Numbered from the stretch's first letter, positions 24,985 to 37,648 are shown. The stretch is 64,000 bases of DNA from Mytilus edulis (GCF_963676685.1 NC_092350.1:41139373-41203372), one strand, 5' to 3'. Made by a program: numbers and translations. Notes: generated from the letters alone by a model not told the origin.

Positions 24985-25165
24985 AAAGTCATATGAAACG
25001 AGTGACCGGTGAAAAATAATGTTATTCCAATTCTTGAACCAATGCATACAAACATCATAAACTTAGTCTTCTGTGCACGATTTTATCATTTTTTTCGCAT
25101 AAATTTCGTACAATCGTCATTTTTTTTTCAATCGGTCAGTGTTGTTGTGAAAATATGGCAGGCAA
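24985..25165 (-). repeat. Inverted repeat partner of 10-190
   Basis: Reverse-complement copy of the block at 10-190, separated from it by about 25 kb. It may be the end of an interspersed element or a decayed coding exon; nothing in the sequence decides. Confidence 0.65.
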
Positions 25166-26109
25166 TTAAAGTTCGTGTTTTGAAGCCGAAGTTAAACGAT
25201 TGTCACCTGTTTGTCAACAATCAACAAAAGCATGGATATTGAGCACGTGTTTAACATGTTCAATCAAATAATAGTTTATTTTAAGGACAGCCATGCGTAT
25301 TGCGATCACCGGGTTTTTACGAGATGGGTCACACTGAGGTCACTTTGCATACGGAAAACATGTCGGGGAATTGTTTCCTGGAAGGAAGCAATTAAAATAA
25401 AGTAAACTTCTTCTAAATATGAGCAAATTAAAGAATTTTCTTCAGAAAAAAGTATATGTACATAAGTTTTATAATGAAACTATCATTGAGTTATAAAAAA
25501 AACATATGCATTATTTTTCTTAATTTGAAGTTTCTTATGACTTTAAAATTTCTGGAAAAATATAATTCATGTCTTTTCCAGGCTGATTTCGAAAAAAAAT
25601 ATTAGTTTTTACATGTTTAGGAAAAGTGGGAATCATCTTCAACCTCATCAATGTAACATTTTTTACATATTCAATGTTCTCTTTGCATCATTGTATATAT
25701 CTACCCTAAATGACGTGAAAAATCAGTACATATAGTAATTCTGGTAAGGTAATTTCTCACGGTTACCCCACCGGCAATAATTCCATTAATCCGACTTTAA
25801 GCAAATGAAAATATATAAAAAAAAACCACCTTAAGCCAATAAAAATAAACAACCTTGCAATCACCAGGTCTACTGAGATCCAATTCCTTGGCGGTTCTAA
25901 ATGTTAACTCTTTCGGTACCTATAATACATTGTCGGCTTTCAAATTTAGTTTTGAGCGTCTATGATGTAGGTGAATCCCATAAAGGCACTTTGGACGCAT
26001 ATACTTTATCAATTATTTTTTTTATTGATGATGATAACAAAGGTATATATCGCCCTAAATCCTTATTTAAAAAGATGTATGAAGTAAACCTTATGATTAC
26101 ATATTCAAT

Positions 26110-26235
26110 ACAAAATTGATGCAAAATAAACATAAACAGAGGTGGTATGTTTACCAATGCGACAATACACCAAAAGAGACCTAATAACACAGAAATTAAC
26201 AATTATAGGTCGCCGTACGGCAGTCAACAATGTGT
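26110..26235 (-). repeat. Interspersed family M1, reverse copy just downstream of FAS1-A
   Basis: The sequence GGTGGTATGTTTACCAATGC, CCAAAAGAGACCTAATAACA and GTCGCCGTACGGCAGTCAAC matches the family in reverse. It lies about 160 bp beyond the FAS1-A stop codon and could be included in the 3' UTR if polyadenylation is late. Confidence 0.65.
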
Positions 26236-26391
26236 AAAATGTTAGTTTTTATAATTTTATTTATAACAAACATAACAACAGCAATGAATACACTAAGTTT
26301 GTTGTTTTTACATGTGAAAAAAGTCTGAACAATACATTTATGAATAGCAACTATCCATAAATAGTTACGAAATCAATAAATTTCGTTTTAT

Positions 26392-29300
26392 CTACTTTCC
26401 AAATCCAAATTGAAGTCTGTATCTGAAAGGAATAAGTACATGATCTATAACATGAACGACACCATTTGTTGCTGAAATGTCCGCCTTTGATACTTTTGAT
26501 GAGTTCACAACGACGCTTCCATCTGAAAAAAAAAATGTGCACAATTACTGCGTGTCCGTTCGTATATATATCTAAGTGGTTATTCTACGGAAGCCATTAA
26601 AAAAAAAAAAAATATGTCGTAATTACGACATAGCAGTCGTAATTACGACATAGCATGTCGTAATTTCGACATAACATGTCGTTAAAACGACATAACATGT
26701 CGTTAAAACGACATCGCTATGTCGTAATTTCGACATAACATGTCGTAATAACGACATAACATATCGTTAAAACGACATCGCTATGTCGTAATTTCGACAT
26801 AACATGTCGTAATTTCGACATAACATTTCGTAATAACGACATCACTAATGTATAACGACATCACTAATGTAATAACGACATCGCTAATGTATATAAAAGA
26901 ATATGTATTATGATTGCCAAGAGAATAAATGACACAGAAATTAACAACCCTAGGTCATCATAATGCCCCAAATAATTAGAAAAAAACCCGTATAATCAGC
27001 TATAAAAGAGGGACGAAATATACCAGAGGGAGAGCCCCCGAAATGCAGGGTGGCAGACAGTGTTATTAATTAATTATTAGCTCCCTTGGTAAAACTCCAA
27101 ATTTCATATTTAATGTATTTCATTGTTAAATAATTTACATGAAGCTTAATAAGTATATATTTGTTAATTGCATAGCTTTTGCTATTTGAATTCATTGGTT
27201 AAAGATATTATTCATATTGTAACGTTTGATAATTGTATCGTCGCAAAATCTTTGGTTACCTTCTTTGGTTACCTTCTGTGAGAAACTTATATAATTTATA
27301 GATCTCATTTTAGGTTATTAAGATACCGTCCGTAGCAGGGTATAAAGCCCTTCACATTCTAGTAACAGGGGTGTAGAGCCCGTCAAATTCTAGTAAATCT
27401 TCTACTTGTTGGAAGAACTATGTGTGGAATTATTTAAGGACTGATATTCACTGCCCCCTTCCCCCCCTTCCCCCCAAGGCAAGCCAAGCTTCACACCTCC
27501 CTAAAAATAAGCGCAAACGACTTTCCTTCTTGTCATATTAAAGGATGAATTGAAGTATTGATTGCTCTTTTTCTACTTTCAAACGTTGGACACGATGTTC
27601 CTACAACCTCTAGGATTTAAAACAGAATCTTCGAAATTTCATCCGCAAAACAAAATAAAAAAGTTAGAAAACACGAACCAATATTAAAACAAATTCAATA
27701 TATGTTTCAAATTATGTTTCTACAGCTCTTGATTATATACTAATTAATATCTAGTAAATTTGAAGATTAGACAAAGCTAGGTGAAAAAAACGGATGTCCA
27801 ACGTTACATTTATGAAAAACTGTTTTAACTCTTATGTATAGTGATTCTTTTTCTTATTCTCTGATCTTCTTCATTCTTGGCAGGAACAACGACATGTGTC
27901 GGTTCTTTGTGGCGTTAAAGTCGTTATTTTGCTAAATTTCATTTAACTCGGTGGCTTCATATTAAGCTGGAATAAGAAAAATGTCCAACGACGTTTTTCG
28001 TTAACTCAACGACTGAAAGTGAATTTTGTAAGTAGATATAGCAGAAAATGAATAAAAAGAGTAAGACAATTGTAATATCTAACAAAAGTACAAATATTTG
28101 CCTCATTGTTCATTATGAAATTTGGCAAAAGAGGTTGATGATTGCTGCCGAAAAAAAAGAATAGCGCATATTGCTATAGACTTCACCCGGAGACATAGGT
28201 TCGACACAGGTTAAATTTTGCGATTTTTATTAATCGTTTGTAGCTTTTAACGATTTATTTAAAAGAATGGTGAAATGGGGAAATAATCTCATTACATGAA
28301 CTTCGTCCAAGTTTTGCAAAGACAAATTGGAGACACCAAGACAGTACTCTTAATGTATAATGCGAATTGAAATTTATGTTGTGGAAGTGCTCCGAAATAG
28401 ATCATTTAAAGTCGTCACTTCAGTAAGGTGCAATCACCAATATTAAAAGACTTATACCAGTTCAAGGAATGTTTTACTTCGCGATTTGTTCTGCTATTCA
28501 TGTTATTACTGTCGTGATGAAATTAATTCCTGTACTAGCAAAGCCGGAACTTTTCGTTAATATAAACTTGTACATGAAATAGAGGTATTGAAAGACAAAT
28601 CCCAAACCGCGACGAAAACCGTTTCATCGAATAATAAAAACCCGGGATTATATAAGCCGTTTTCGCGGACGATCCAGGAGTAGATTACTATATTTTAAAA
28701 TGTATATCAGAAGTTAAACACTATAGATGACTTGGGGAAATAATTCTCAAGCCAATGTTCAAGTTATTGAAGGGGTGTATTTCGACAACTTATGTGCTAG
28801 GGAAAATACAATTTTATTCAAATTTAACCAAGGGTAAAAATGTTCGATTTACTTGCAAGGTATCAAATATATTTGTATTGGGGTTGAATTAAGATATAGA
28901 AATTTTACAATGACAGATGATATGCACCTTGAAAGTTAAACATCATATGACAAAAGTTTCGTACATCTAAAAGAATTGTTTTTATGGAAAACCGTACCAC
29001 ATCTTCCTATATCTATTTCCGTCCCATCTTTTCTTCCTACATTACTTGCGACAGTAATGCATTTTTAGTTGAAATAACTTAAAGGGTAAACATTATTAAA
29101 TCGATTTCCACAACTTGAGGTAATTTATGATAAAATGACATCACAAAACGAACAGAGCCAGAATCAACCAACATATAAAAAAAACGAATAAAAAAAACCA
29201 ATCGAAGTCAAAAACCCTCTTCGACGCCGCTTTTTTTTTAAAGTGTAACGTCGTGTTGTAGGAACATCGTGCCAAACGTTTGACAGTAGACACAGAGCAA

Positions 29301-32300
29301 TCAATACTTAATTATTACAACAAGCCATGGTGTCTGCGCTTATTTACAGGGAGGTGGAAGGCTTGGCTTGCCTTGGTAGTATACAAACTCAGTCCTCATA
29401 TAATTCCATATATTATTCTTTCACCAAATTAAGTCCATATATATCGACCATGATTAACTGTACCACCCTTCCACAGTAGATAACGTATTACTATGAAATG
29501 GGATCTGTAAAATATATAAGTTTCTCACAGAAGGTAACCGAAGAAGGTGACCAAAGATTTTGCGACGATACAAATATCAAACTTTACAATATAAATAAAT
29601 ATCTTTAACTAATGATCATGAATTCAAATAGCAAAAGCTTTGCAATTAACAAATATATACCTATTAATAAAATTGACGGTACTAATTTTCTTGCACCAGA
29701 TGCGCATTTCGACAATACATGTCTCTTCAGTGATGCTCTATTAAGCTTCATGTAAATCATTTAACAGTAAAATACATTTATTATGAAATTTGGAGTTTTA
29801 CCAAGGGAGCTAACAATTAATTAATAACACTGTCTGCCAAACAACATTTCGGGGGCTCTTCCTCTTGTATCTTTCGTCCCTCTTTTATAGCTGATTATAC
29901 GGGGTTTTTTCTTCTAATTATTGGGGGCATTATGATATGACCTATAGTTATTAATTTCTGTGTCATTTAGTCTCTTGGCAATCATAATACATATTCTTTT
30001 ATATATAGCGATGTCGTTATTACGACATAGCTATGTCGTTTTAACGACATAGTGATGTCGTTATTACGACATGATATGTCGAAATTACGACATAGCGATG
30101 TCGTTTAACGACATGTTATGTCGAAATTACGACATAGCGATGTCGTAATAACGACATGTTATGTCGAAATTACGACATGCTATGTCGTAATTACGACATA
30201 AAATATTTTTTTTGAATGGCCCTTATCGGCTTCCGTAATTTAGTCTCTTGGCAATCATATTTATATACATAGCGATGTCGTTATTACGACATAGCTATGT
30301 CGTTATTACGACATGTTATGTCGAAATTACGACATAGCGATGTCGTTGTAACGACATATTATGTCGAAATTACGACATAGCGATGTCGTAATAACGACAT
30401 GTTATGTCGAAGTTACGACATAATTTTTTTTTTTAAATGGCCCTTATCGGCTTCCGTATTATTCTATCCGTTTTGGTCTAGACATTTACTTCCATTGAAC
30501 AATCGCACTGCGACTCTTGCATGATGTTCTCGAATTATTGGAATGGCTAAGCGCTGATCACAAACACATTTTTATATATATTTATATATGTAAGTTGACT
30601 TTTGATATTTCAAATTAAGTCGGTGTATCATAAAAATGTAAACGTTTTTTTTATTTTATAAATGGGAAACTTTCTAATTAATCCCATTTTAAAGTATGAG
30701 ACGATTACCTGATCAGCACATCCCAATGACACCATCACACTGTTTTTGAAGTTTTCTCATGTTTTTTTTTTTTTTTTATCTTGGAACGGATATAAAAGAA
30801 ATCAAGTTATGCACATCGGTATAATACTGTACACTAACTTGAAGTATTATAGTTACTGTATAACTACACAAGAAATAAACTAGTACGAAGTCGTCACCCC
30901 CTTTAACATAGGAACCATAGTGGTGTTACAGTATATCATAAAAGCAAACTACTACAAGAATGTGTCCCCAGTACCCGGATGCCCAATCCGCACTATCATT
31001 TTCTATGTTCAATGGACCGTGAAAAGGGGAGAAAATCTCTACTTTGGCATTGAAATTAGAAAGGTCATATTATGATAGGGAACATGTGTACTAAGTTATA
31101 AGTTGATTGAACTTCATCTTCATCAAAAACTACCTCGACCAAAAATGTTAACCTGAAATCTTTAACCTGAAGCGGGACAGACGGACGAACGGTCACACAG
31201 ACCAGAAACATAATGTCCATAAATGGGGTATAAAAATCAGTTGAAAAGGGTTTAGCTCATCCAATTGGTACAAAGTAGATATATAGTAATTTTGATACAG
31301 GCACTGATCTTTACATAATTTGGATCTAAATATATTGGTTTTGCAGCAATAGTGTTTTATTTCTGCCATGTTTACTCGGATATAGAATATGAAAGTACCA
31401 ATCATTACTTTTGATTGAAAGCGAGTAAAGAAAAGTTCACGAAAGTGTTGTTTTTTTCTTATATTTTCTTTAATTTGAAAAAAACCCATTCTCTTTTGAA
31501 CACATATAAATTATCTTAAAATGCTTACCACTTCTAGTGTGAATTCGAATACGGTCATGGTGTCTGTCAATTGTTCGTAAGGTTTCTCTGTTGTACAGAC
31601 CTTCTGAGTATTCTGTATGAGGTACTACGTGGTATTCCAGTATTTCTATAAAATCATAGTACAAAGTATTACTTACGATAACATATTTTAAAATATGTGG
31701 CTGTTGAATGTTGCATGTCAATAAGAAGATACGAAAATATATTTGTAAATGATTTCGTTCATTCATATATATTCATCGAAGTACGAAGCAAAGGACAAAA
31801 TGAAGGATATGTTGAAAACATATAAAAAAAACTTTAGAAATACTTTAAATGTGTTGTTGGATTGTAACTTATCTGAAGTTTTAATCAACTTACCAAAAAA
31901 TGATTATGGAGAAGTGTTTAACTTCCAGTAGTAAATATAACATGCATCTCAGGACAAAATCATGTTGATATGAAAAAATAACCTACTTTGTACTAAACCG
32001 ATGGTTTTTTAACGTGTTAGTGTACAAGGTTGCAGCTACTTGGATAGAGAATTGCCTCAATGGCACTCATACCACACCTGCTTATATCTAAGGTTGCAGT
32101 TGCATCCTTCACCAAAACATTACTATAATTCTAAGCCCACCAGTCTTTGGTCTTAAGAATGATTGCCGATTGTTTTATCATCTGAGCAGCAAATACCAAT
32201 TTTAAATTTCTTAGTTATCAAACCAACGACCCACGTACTCGAGGTATGCACGGTTTTAAAAGACCATCGAGGAGACCGCTTTCCTTAAATCGATTCTAAA

Positions 32301-35300
32301 TAAATATATACCTGTAAGAAGACCTTTATTTGATGCCAATTTTGCTAGAAGTGATGGACCAAGACTAGCAAAGGCAGCATTCGTTGGTGCAAATACTGTC
32401 AGTGCATCACCTGGAAATTAAAAAAAATATATAAAAGAATGACACCTCTCTTAGCTTACATACATCCATATTTTTTTCTGTTTAAACAGTATAATTTTTT
32501 TTATATTTCTTTCATCCAGTCTTTTCATGAAAAGGGAGAAAGAAGAACTGAAAATAATATTAACTAACAAATGCAACGTTACAAGTCAATACACTATGAA
32601 ATTTGAAACGTAAACATGGTCGAAGATATTTGAACACTGATTTAGAAATTAGTTTTGAAATTGTTGTCGTCTTTTTTTACCAGCAAACTAAACTTGACCT
32701 CGGTAGCCCTGCATGTTCTCCCTTTCAGGATTTGTACGACTTTCTGAATCATAAGAAACCGCCTTACGCATGAACCTTTTTCATTGGTTAATTCAACAAT
32801 TTCTTTTTATTTATTATATATTTTGATAAACTGGACTTGTACTGTTTCCTTTTTTTACGTGTATATCAAAACCAATTGTCAATATTTTCGCTAGTTAAAT
32901 GAAAACATTCTTCATATTCTGCATTTCTGAAAGAGGACGAATACAGTATTGTATTTTAGCAGTAAAGGAAAAGGTCACGTTTCAACCCTAATTGTAATTT
33001 GCATATACCTTTCAATGCATTAGCGAGACCAGCATTTTGAACCTGAGTCAACAATGTGCTGAGATCGTTGTTACCGACAACCAGGTCTACTATGTCTCCG
33101 GTTGGGGGCATCATAACCTTGTTGATGACATGAACTACTCCATTGGATGCAGATAGGTCAAATTTTGTTATTTTTGAACCCTCTACGGTTACGGCCTAAA
33201 ATAGTACCATATTAAATGAGATTTATTATTCATACATTTTGGTAGCAGATGGTTTATAACAATTAGAGTTACATCGAATTTATCAATAAATATATCAAAA
33301 TGAGGCATCACATGCAATTCTCACCTTGATTTAAAGTGTTTTCTTTAACTAAATATTTCAGAAGTTTACTGATTGATAGTTAAGGCTGGGAAACATTGTC
33401 TATATATTAGTTCAATTGGGCTTAAAAGTAGCTTTCAGTAGCCGCGAGAAAAGGTATGTCGATACTGTGTGTCCTTTGTCTTTCAGTTAGCTGTTTATGA
33501 CTTGTACTGATCGGATTAGTCAAGCTCTTTTCTATTTGTTTTTCTTTTACTATTTTTCTTATGTGTTGTGATAATACACCATTTTTTAAAAGTTTAAGAG
33601 ATGATCGTTCACCCATATGTTTTACACGTCACATAATACATACATGTATACACGAACCAATACTTTAATGGTTGTTGTTTGACATTCTTGATTTTTTTCG
33701 CTAACTAATTGTAAGCATTGTTTCGAACTTTGATAGGTCGTGGATTTTTTTTATAGCTTTCTATACAGTATGGATTTTTTCCTAATTGTTGAAAACCATG
33801 CGGTGACCTCTAGATGTTAACATCCATGTCATATGGTCTCCATTAGCAATCGCACGACATCCACTTATATAAAGGAGAGATGATAACCTAAATTTTACAA
33901 TTAAAAATTGAACATTAAAAAGTAAAAAAAAAAAGTAATATTTTGATATCTGTTATAATGATATACTTACATTATTATGTGAGTAAATGTTGAATCTTAT
34001 TTTTGTTCCCGCAAGTGTTTCTAACTGAAGTTCGTTTTTGGCTGCTGAGCTTGGTATTGTACCTTTCACTACATGGTACTTAAGAATATTTCCTAAAGCT
34101 GTTGTGTCCTTCAGAAGTTCTGCTTCAGTTCCGATGGCGTCAAATGCCGCATCAGTTGGGGCAAAGATTGTGTATGTTCCTGGCAATTATTTCATTGAAA
34201 AAAGAAGTTATCCATTGGAGTATGTACTAGTAACTTGAAGAGTCAATATGGCGCATTATAATATTTATATGAATAGTACTAATAATATCCCATGTATGTA
34301 GGTTTTATTTTGTGTAAGAAAGAAAGCAACGTCAAGTATATGCAATTAAATAATAAGATTACTTTGTACGAGTTTAAAAAAAAACCCAGTTTTTTAAGAG
34401 AGGCTTGTCTAGATATTCTGGTTTTTTTTCTTCAGTATTACATCTGAGTTCTATATTTTCCGACATTGTGAGTATATTGATATATTGTTTTTGTTTTCAA
34501 GTAAGACATTTACTCATAATTCAAAGGTGTAGTTGTTGCTCATAAAAATCGTCCGTGCTTTGTATGAAACGCAGAGAGGACACCAAAATGACCGATGACA
34601 TCTTTAAATAATGATTTGAATATTACACTTCGTGCACAACAAATTAAAAGCAGTAACATATAAGTCTTTAGAAATCTATGTTAAAATGGTCGATTGTAAG
34701 TTTTTTTCCACGTATTCCATTACATATTATGATATATATTTATTTAGCTTGATACCTGAATAATTACCTTACATTGCTAATGATGTTAAGTATCTAGGTA
34801 AAAATCGTCTTATGTTGAGTAGTTTTTTTTTCTGGTAAAAGGAAGAAAATTCGAATTGTTCTAAAGTCTCTCATCATATAGCATATATGCTATACGTATT
34901 TCTCTCCTGATTTTTAATTCCCTGTAACGGATGATTGATTCTATTAAGAAAACCACAATGTTCATTTGAACGCAATTTTGATATCAAGTTATCTTGATCT
35001 GCTCTGGTTTCGATCTTTTATGTCACAAAAAAGTAAATCATGATACCCTCGTACAGAAAGAACACCCTGCCAAAAGAGTTGACTTTTTCAAAACACAGTC
35101 CAACAAGTCGGTTTTGCAAATATCATTATTGTATTTGTTTTATAGAAAATAATTAGATTATAGCTTATTGGAAAAAGTCATTTCTAAGCAATTCATATAC
35201 CCGTTAACCACTATTTGGATAAAAACTATATGTAGAAAATACCTGCAAGTATAGCAGGGGCCAGTCCAGCAGCTGTGACGTATTTAATGAGTTTACTCTC

Positions 35301-35381
35301 TCCATCAGCTTGTAACACTTCAACAAGATTGCCGCACCAGACGCTGCCTACTACAAACATTAGACCAAAATACTTCAACAT
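26392..35381 (-). CDS. FAS1-A: secreted protein with two fasciclin domains, six exons, 293 aa
   Basis: Exons in transcript order are 35381-35243, 34179-33971, 33195-33009, 32410-32312, 31645-31529 and 26522-26392, all with GT/AG introns. The spliced CDS is 882 bp and stays in frame throughout. Residues 1-17 form a signal peptide (MLKYFGLMFVVGSVWC). FAS1 domain 1 (about 18-150) has the H1 motif TIFAPTDAAF at 50-59, KYHVV at 80-84 and the H2 motif GVVHVINKV at 135-143. FAS1 domain 2 (about 151-282) has TVFAPTNAAF at 182-191, EYHVVP from 215 and GVVHVIDHV at 271-279. It ends in FGFGK and TAG with no membrane or GPI-type tail. Family knowledge: tandem FAS1 domains occur in extracellular adhesion proteins such as TGFBI/periostin-type proteins and fasciclins. 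Inference: a secreted matrix or adhesion protein, tissue unknown. Intron 5 is 5006 bp because of a 3873-bp foldback element. A possible AATAAA lies at 26261-26256. Confidence 0.92.
26612..26895. repeat. Array of palindromic ATGTCGT-ACGACAT boxes, left arm
   Basis: The segment consists almost entirely of ATGTCGT followed by 2-4 A/T bases and ACGACAT, many of them perfect 16-18 bp palindromes such as ATGTCGTAATTACGACAT, joined by short AGC- or A-type linkers. The CpG-bearing boxes stand out in A+T-rich surroundings. The mirror arrays lie at 30008-30200 and 30270-30420. Confidence 0.85.
29662..29743. mobile_element. Solo hammerhead insert with target-site duplication TATTA
   Basis: The 72-bp insert 29667-29738 carries HH5 and its tail, with TATTA at 29662-29666 and 29739-29743. 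The other arm of the surrounding inverted repeat (27150-27165, reverse complement) shows the uninterrupted TATTAAGCTTCATGTAA, so the insertion happened after the arms were formed. Confidence 0.8.
29693..29736 (-). ncRNA. Hammerhead ribozyme motif HH5 (AUC class, intact core), intronic and sense
   Basis: The motif is base-for-base the same as HH2a: six-pair stem I, CUGAAGA, GACA/UGUC stem II, GAAA, AUGCGCAU, cleavage after AUC between 29699 and 29698. It lies in intron 5 of FAS1-A on the same strand as that gene, so it would be transcribed in the pre-mRNA. It is the core of a 72-bp insert (29667-29738) flanked by TATTA on both sides. Confidence 0.8.
30008..30425. repeat. Arrays of palindromic ATGTCGT-ACGACAT boxes, right arm
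   Basis: Two blocks (30008-30200 and 30272-30422) of the same boxes as in the left arm are separated by a second copy of the element terminus (AAATGGCCCTTATCGGCTTC type, 30213-30236). The duplication makes the right arm longer than the left. Confidence 0.85.
30970..31240 (-). repeat. Interspersed repeat, inverse copy of 16340-16560, in FAS1-A intron 5
   Basis: It contains CGGATGCCCAATCCGCACTA, AACATGTGTACTAAGTT, GACAGACGGACGAACGG and CATAATGTCCATAAATGGGG in the order expected for the reverse complement, with an extra 70 bp in the middle. Confidence 0.7.
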
Positions 35382-35445
35382 TTTAGTCAGTTTAAAGATT
35401 CAACTGTTTAGTTATGATATGCAGATTAAATTTGAAGGCCTGACT

Positions 35446-35452
35446 CTTTATA
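35446..35452 (-). promoter_or_regulatory. Candidate TATA box of FAS1-A
   Basis: TATAAAG on the minus strand begins 71 bp upstream of the FAS1-A start codon. FAS1-B has a TATA-like sequence at almost the same distance (65 bp), which supports both as core promoters with short 5' UTRs of roughly 35-45 nt. The transcription start itself cannot be seen. Confidence 0.4.
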
Positions 35453-35649
35453 TTACCAATTTATAAAATTAAGTCGCACATGTTTGACATGTGTATTTAC
35501 GTGGTCACCTTAACCATAATATGCGAAGAAACGTCTGACCAATCTTGATAAGACACGATTTATATTCATAATTATATTAGGTGACCTATTACCCGAAATA
35601 TATAATTCTTATGAAATATTTTCTTACATAACTAATTTGTACTTAAAAC

Positions 35650-36099
35650 TATCTCAGTATATCTGAGTCTTTTGAAGACAAAACGCGTAAATACAAAATT
35701 TCAATCCTGGTATCTATGATGAGTTTATTTACATCCACTGGGTCTATGCAACTTGGTCTATGCCACTGCTGGTGAGATATTAATCCCCGAGGATATCACC
35801 AGCTCAGTAGACAGCACTTCTGTGTTGTCATGCATTATCATTGGTATGTTCATAATTATAAATTAACTGTTTACAAAACTTTGAAATTTTGAAATACCAA
35901 GGATTTTCTACCCCAGGAATATATTACCTTAGCCGTATTCGGCAAAACTTCTAAGAACTTTTGGTTCTCAACTTCGTAAGTGTATTTAGCATTTTAAACT
36001 TATTTTGATTTCTGGCGTCACTGATGGGTCTTTTGAAGACAAAACGCACGTCTGGCATAAATACAAAATGTCAATCCTGGTATCTATAATCAGTTCATT
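35650..36099 (+). mobile_element. Decayed retrozyme-like tandem dimer, GUC class
   Basis: A truncated hammerhead (35650-35688), its tail ending CCTGGTATCTATGATGAGTT, a body with the conserved CCCCGAGGATATCACCAGC block (35784-35802), a second hammerhead (36013-36057) and a second tail follow in order. The period is 361 bp. The second tail is cut at 36099 by insertion of the 3741-bp element at 36100-39840, which dates that insertion as younger. Confidence 0.7.
36013..36057 (+). ncRNA. Degenerate hammerhead motif HH6b (GUC class)
   Basis: Plus strand: GGCGUCA, CUGAUGG (A9 to G), stem II GUCUU/AAGAC, AAAA in place of GAAA (G12 to A), GUC, UGGC. Two core positions are lost, so no activity is expected. 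It is the downstream hammerhead of a decayed dimer; the upstream one (35650-35688) has also lost the 3' half of stems III and I. Confidence 0.65.
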
Positions 36100-37648
36100 C
36101 ACGGCCGACACTCGGCTAACCGAGAGATAGGTCGGTTAATCTATATTGAGTATGCGGCTATATCGGCGGTTGGTCTGTTAATCGGGTTGGTTATACGTCT
36201 GTTAAGAGTAAAACGCACAATTTTAATATTAAAATCTATTTAATATACAGATTTTAGGTACATTATAAGAATCAAATCAAAAAAAGAAAAGTGTCTGACA
36301 AAATGATATAGATCATAGAACATTTTCCAACTATTAAAACATTTCATAGTCTGCCCAGTTTTAAGGAAAACTAAAAGGCGTCGCGCAAGTATGTAGTATT
36401 TATGCTTATACGCACAGCAATTTTTGTAATGAAAGGCGAAAAAAACAATTTTAGATATCATTTAAAGGACACAAAACCGTACTTTGGTTCTAAAATATAA
36501 ATTGAAATTAGTAAATATTTCATAATTGTAATATAACGTGAGTAATACCACGTTTTAGTGAACATTATGGGAATAAAGTCTGTTAATGGGTTGGACAATT
36601 GAAATTGTGTCAGTTAAGAGTTATTTAGCCACGACAATAGTTGTGCTACCTTTATATTTTCCCTTTGAAAAAGTTAAGAATGAGATACTCTTGAGTAAAA
36701 AAAAAATGACAATACGCTGCAACAGTATCCTTCTAGTAAGAACATTTTTATTTTGACTTCCTTTGCATTCTATTAAGGGGTGTATCACTTCAATATATGG
36801 ATATGGATTGCCTGCTGGAATATGCATGACTCTATTATTAACGTTTTCTTCAGCCTTAATTTTTGTGTCTGTTCAAAGTAGCACGTTCTCAAATCCGTCC
36901 GAAAGTGTCTTTCTAATACAACACAGGGTACATATAACGTGTTATCGTTCTCATATGCACATGATATTTGTCACTGGACGTTAAACTCTAAATCGTCAAC
37001 ATCACCCGATTGGTTCTTTTCTTCTATTACTGAATCATCTGTTGTTTACACATCAGTCTAAAGAAGTAAATGGAAAGGAGCGAATGCAGCTACATTTGGT
37101 TATCTTAAGTTTTAATTCATTTTATTCCATTTAGTTACTTTCTACATAAGTGCAGAGGAGAACTGCAGTTGTCCGCATGTAAACTTTTAGCATTTATTAC
37201 CAATATGAGTACATAGCAATCCGTTACTGTTTCAACACCCAGGGGTGTTTCATGTCTTTATTCTCAAATAGTTATTATTTTTTTCTATCTTTTTTTTATT
37301 AATGCATCACTTGCTACTGTCCTTATCTATTATTCTATATATTCTGTGTTTCCATCCAGATTCTCGTGTATACAATGAGGGTCCGGATTAGGGGTGTTGT
37401 TTATTTCTATATTCTTTAAATTGTCTGTTACTTTTCTCTACATTTTATTTTATTTTACTCATTATTATTTCTTTATTCTTTATATATTCTAGCATCCCAA
37501 TATATTTTACTTACTGATGTTTAGTTACATTACGGCGTTTATCTCTGATTTATATACTGGTTACCAATGCAGATACAAATTAGTGTCATTCATGACAACC
37601 TAAACAGAATGATATATGCGACCATTCTTGGATGAAATCAATATGTAT

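Larger units (their letters stand above)
26586..30458. mobile_element. Foldback element, 3873 bp, long inverted repeats, in FAS1-A intron 5
   Basis: The termini are TACGGAAGCC and its complement GGCTTCCGTA. The flanking target duplication is TTATTC (26580-26585 and 30459-30464). Inverted arms of roughly 1 kb (26586 to about 27620, and about 29230 to 30458) pair with indels: GCCAAGC...CTCCCT...AAGCGCA at 27480-27520 matches 29330-29365, and AAACGTT...GATGTTCCTACAAC at 27580-27610 matches 29245-29285. The outer part of each arm is an array of boxes ATGTCGT and ACGACAT. The right arm has its end duplicated (30000-30240 and 30241-30458). The centre (27620-29230) has no ORF of note. It is non-autonomous; no transposase seen. 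Confidence 0.8.

Noticed and set aside
26351..26542. Minus-strand ORF of 63 codons at the end of FAS1-A
   Set aside because: It is a wrong-frame shadow; the correct frame gives GSVVVNSSKVSKADI and the FAS1 H2 motif, joining exactly with the upstream exon in phase 1.
26612..26895. Regular repeat-spacer look of the ATGTCGT boxes suggested a CRISPR-like array
   Set aside because: Boxes are palindromic, spacers are 2-6 bases, the DNA is eukaryotic and the array is mirrored in the other arm of a transposable element.
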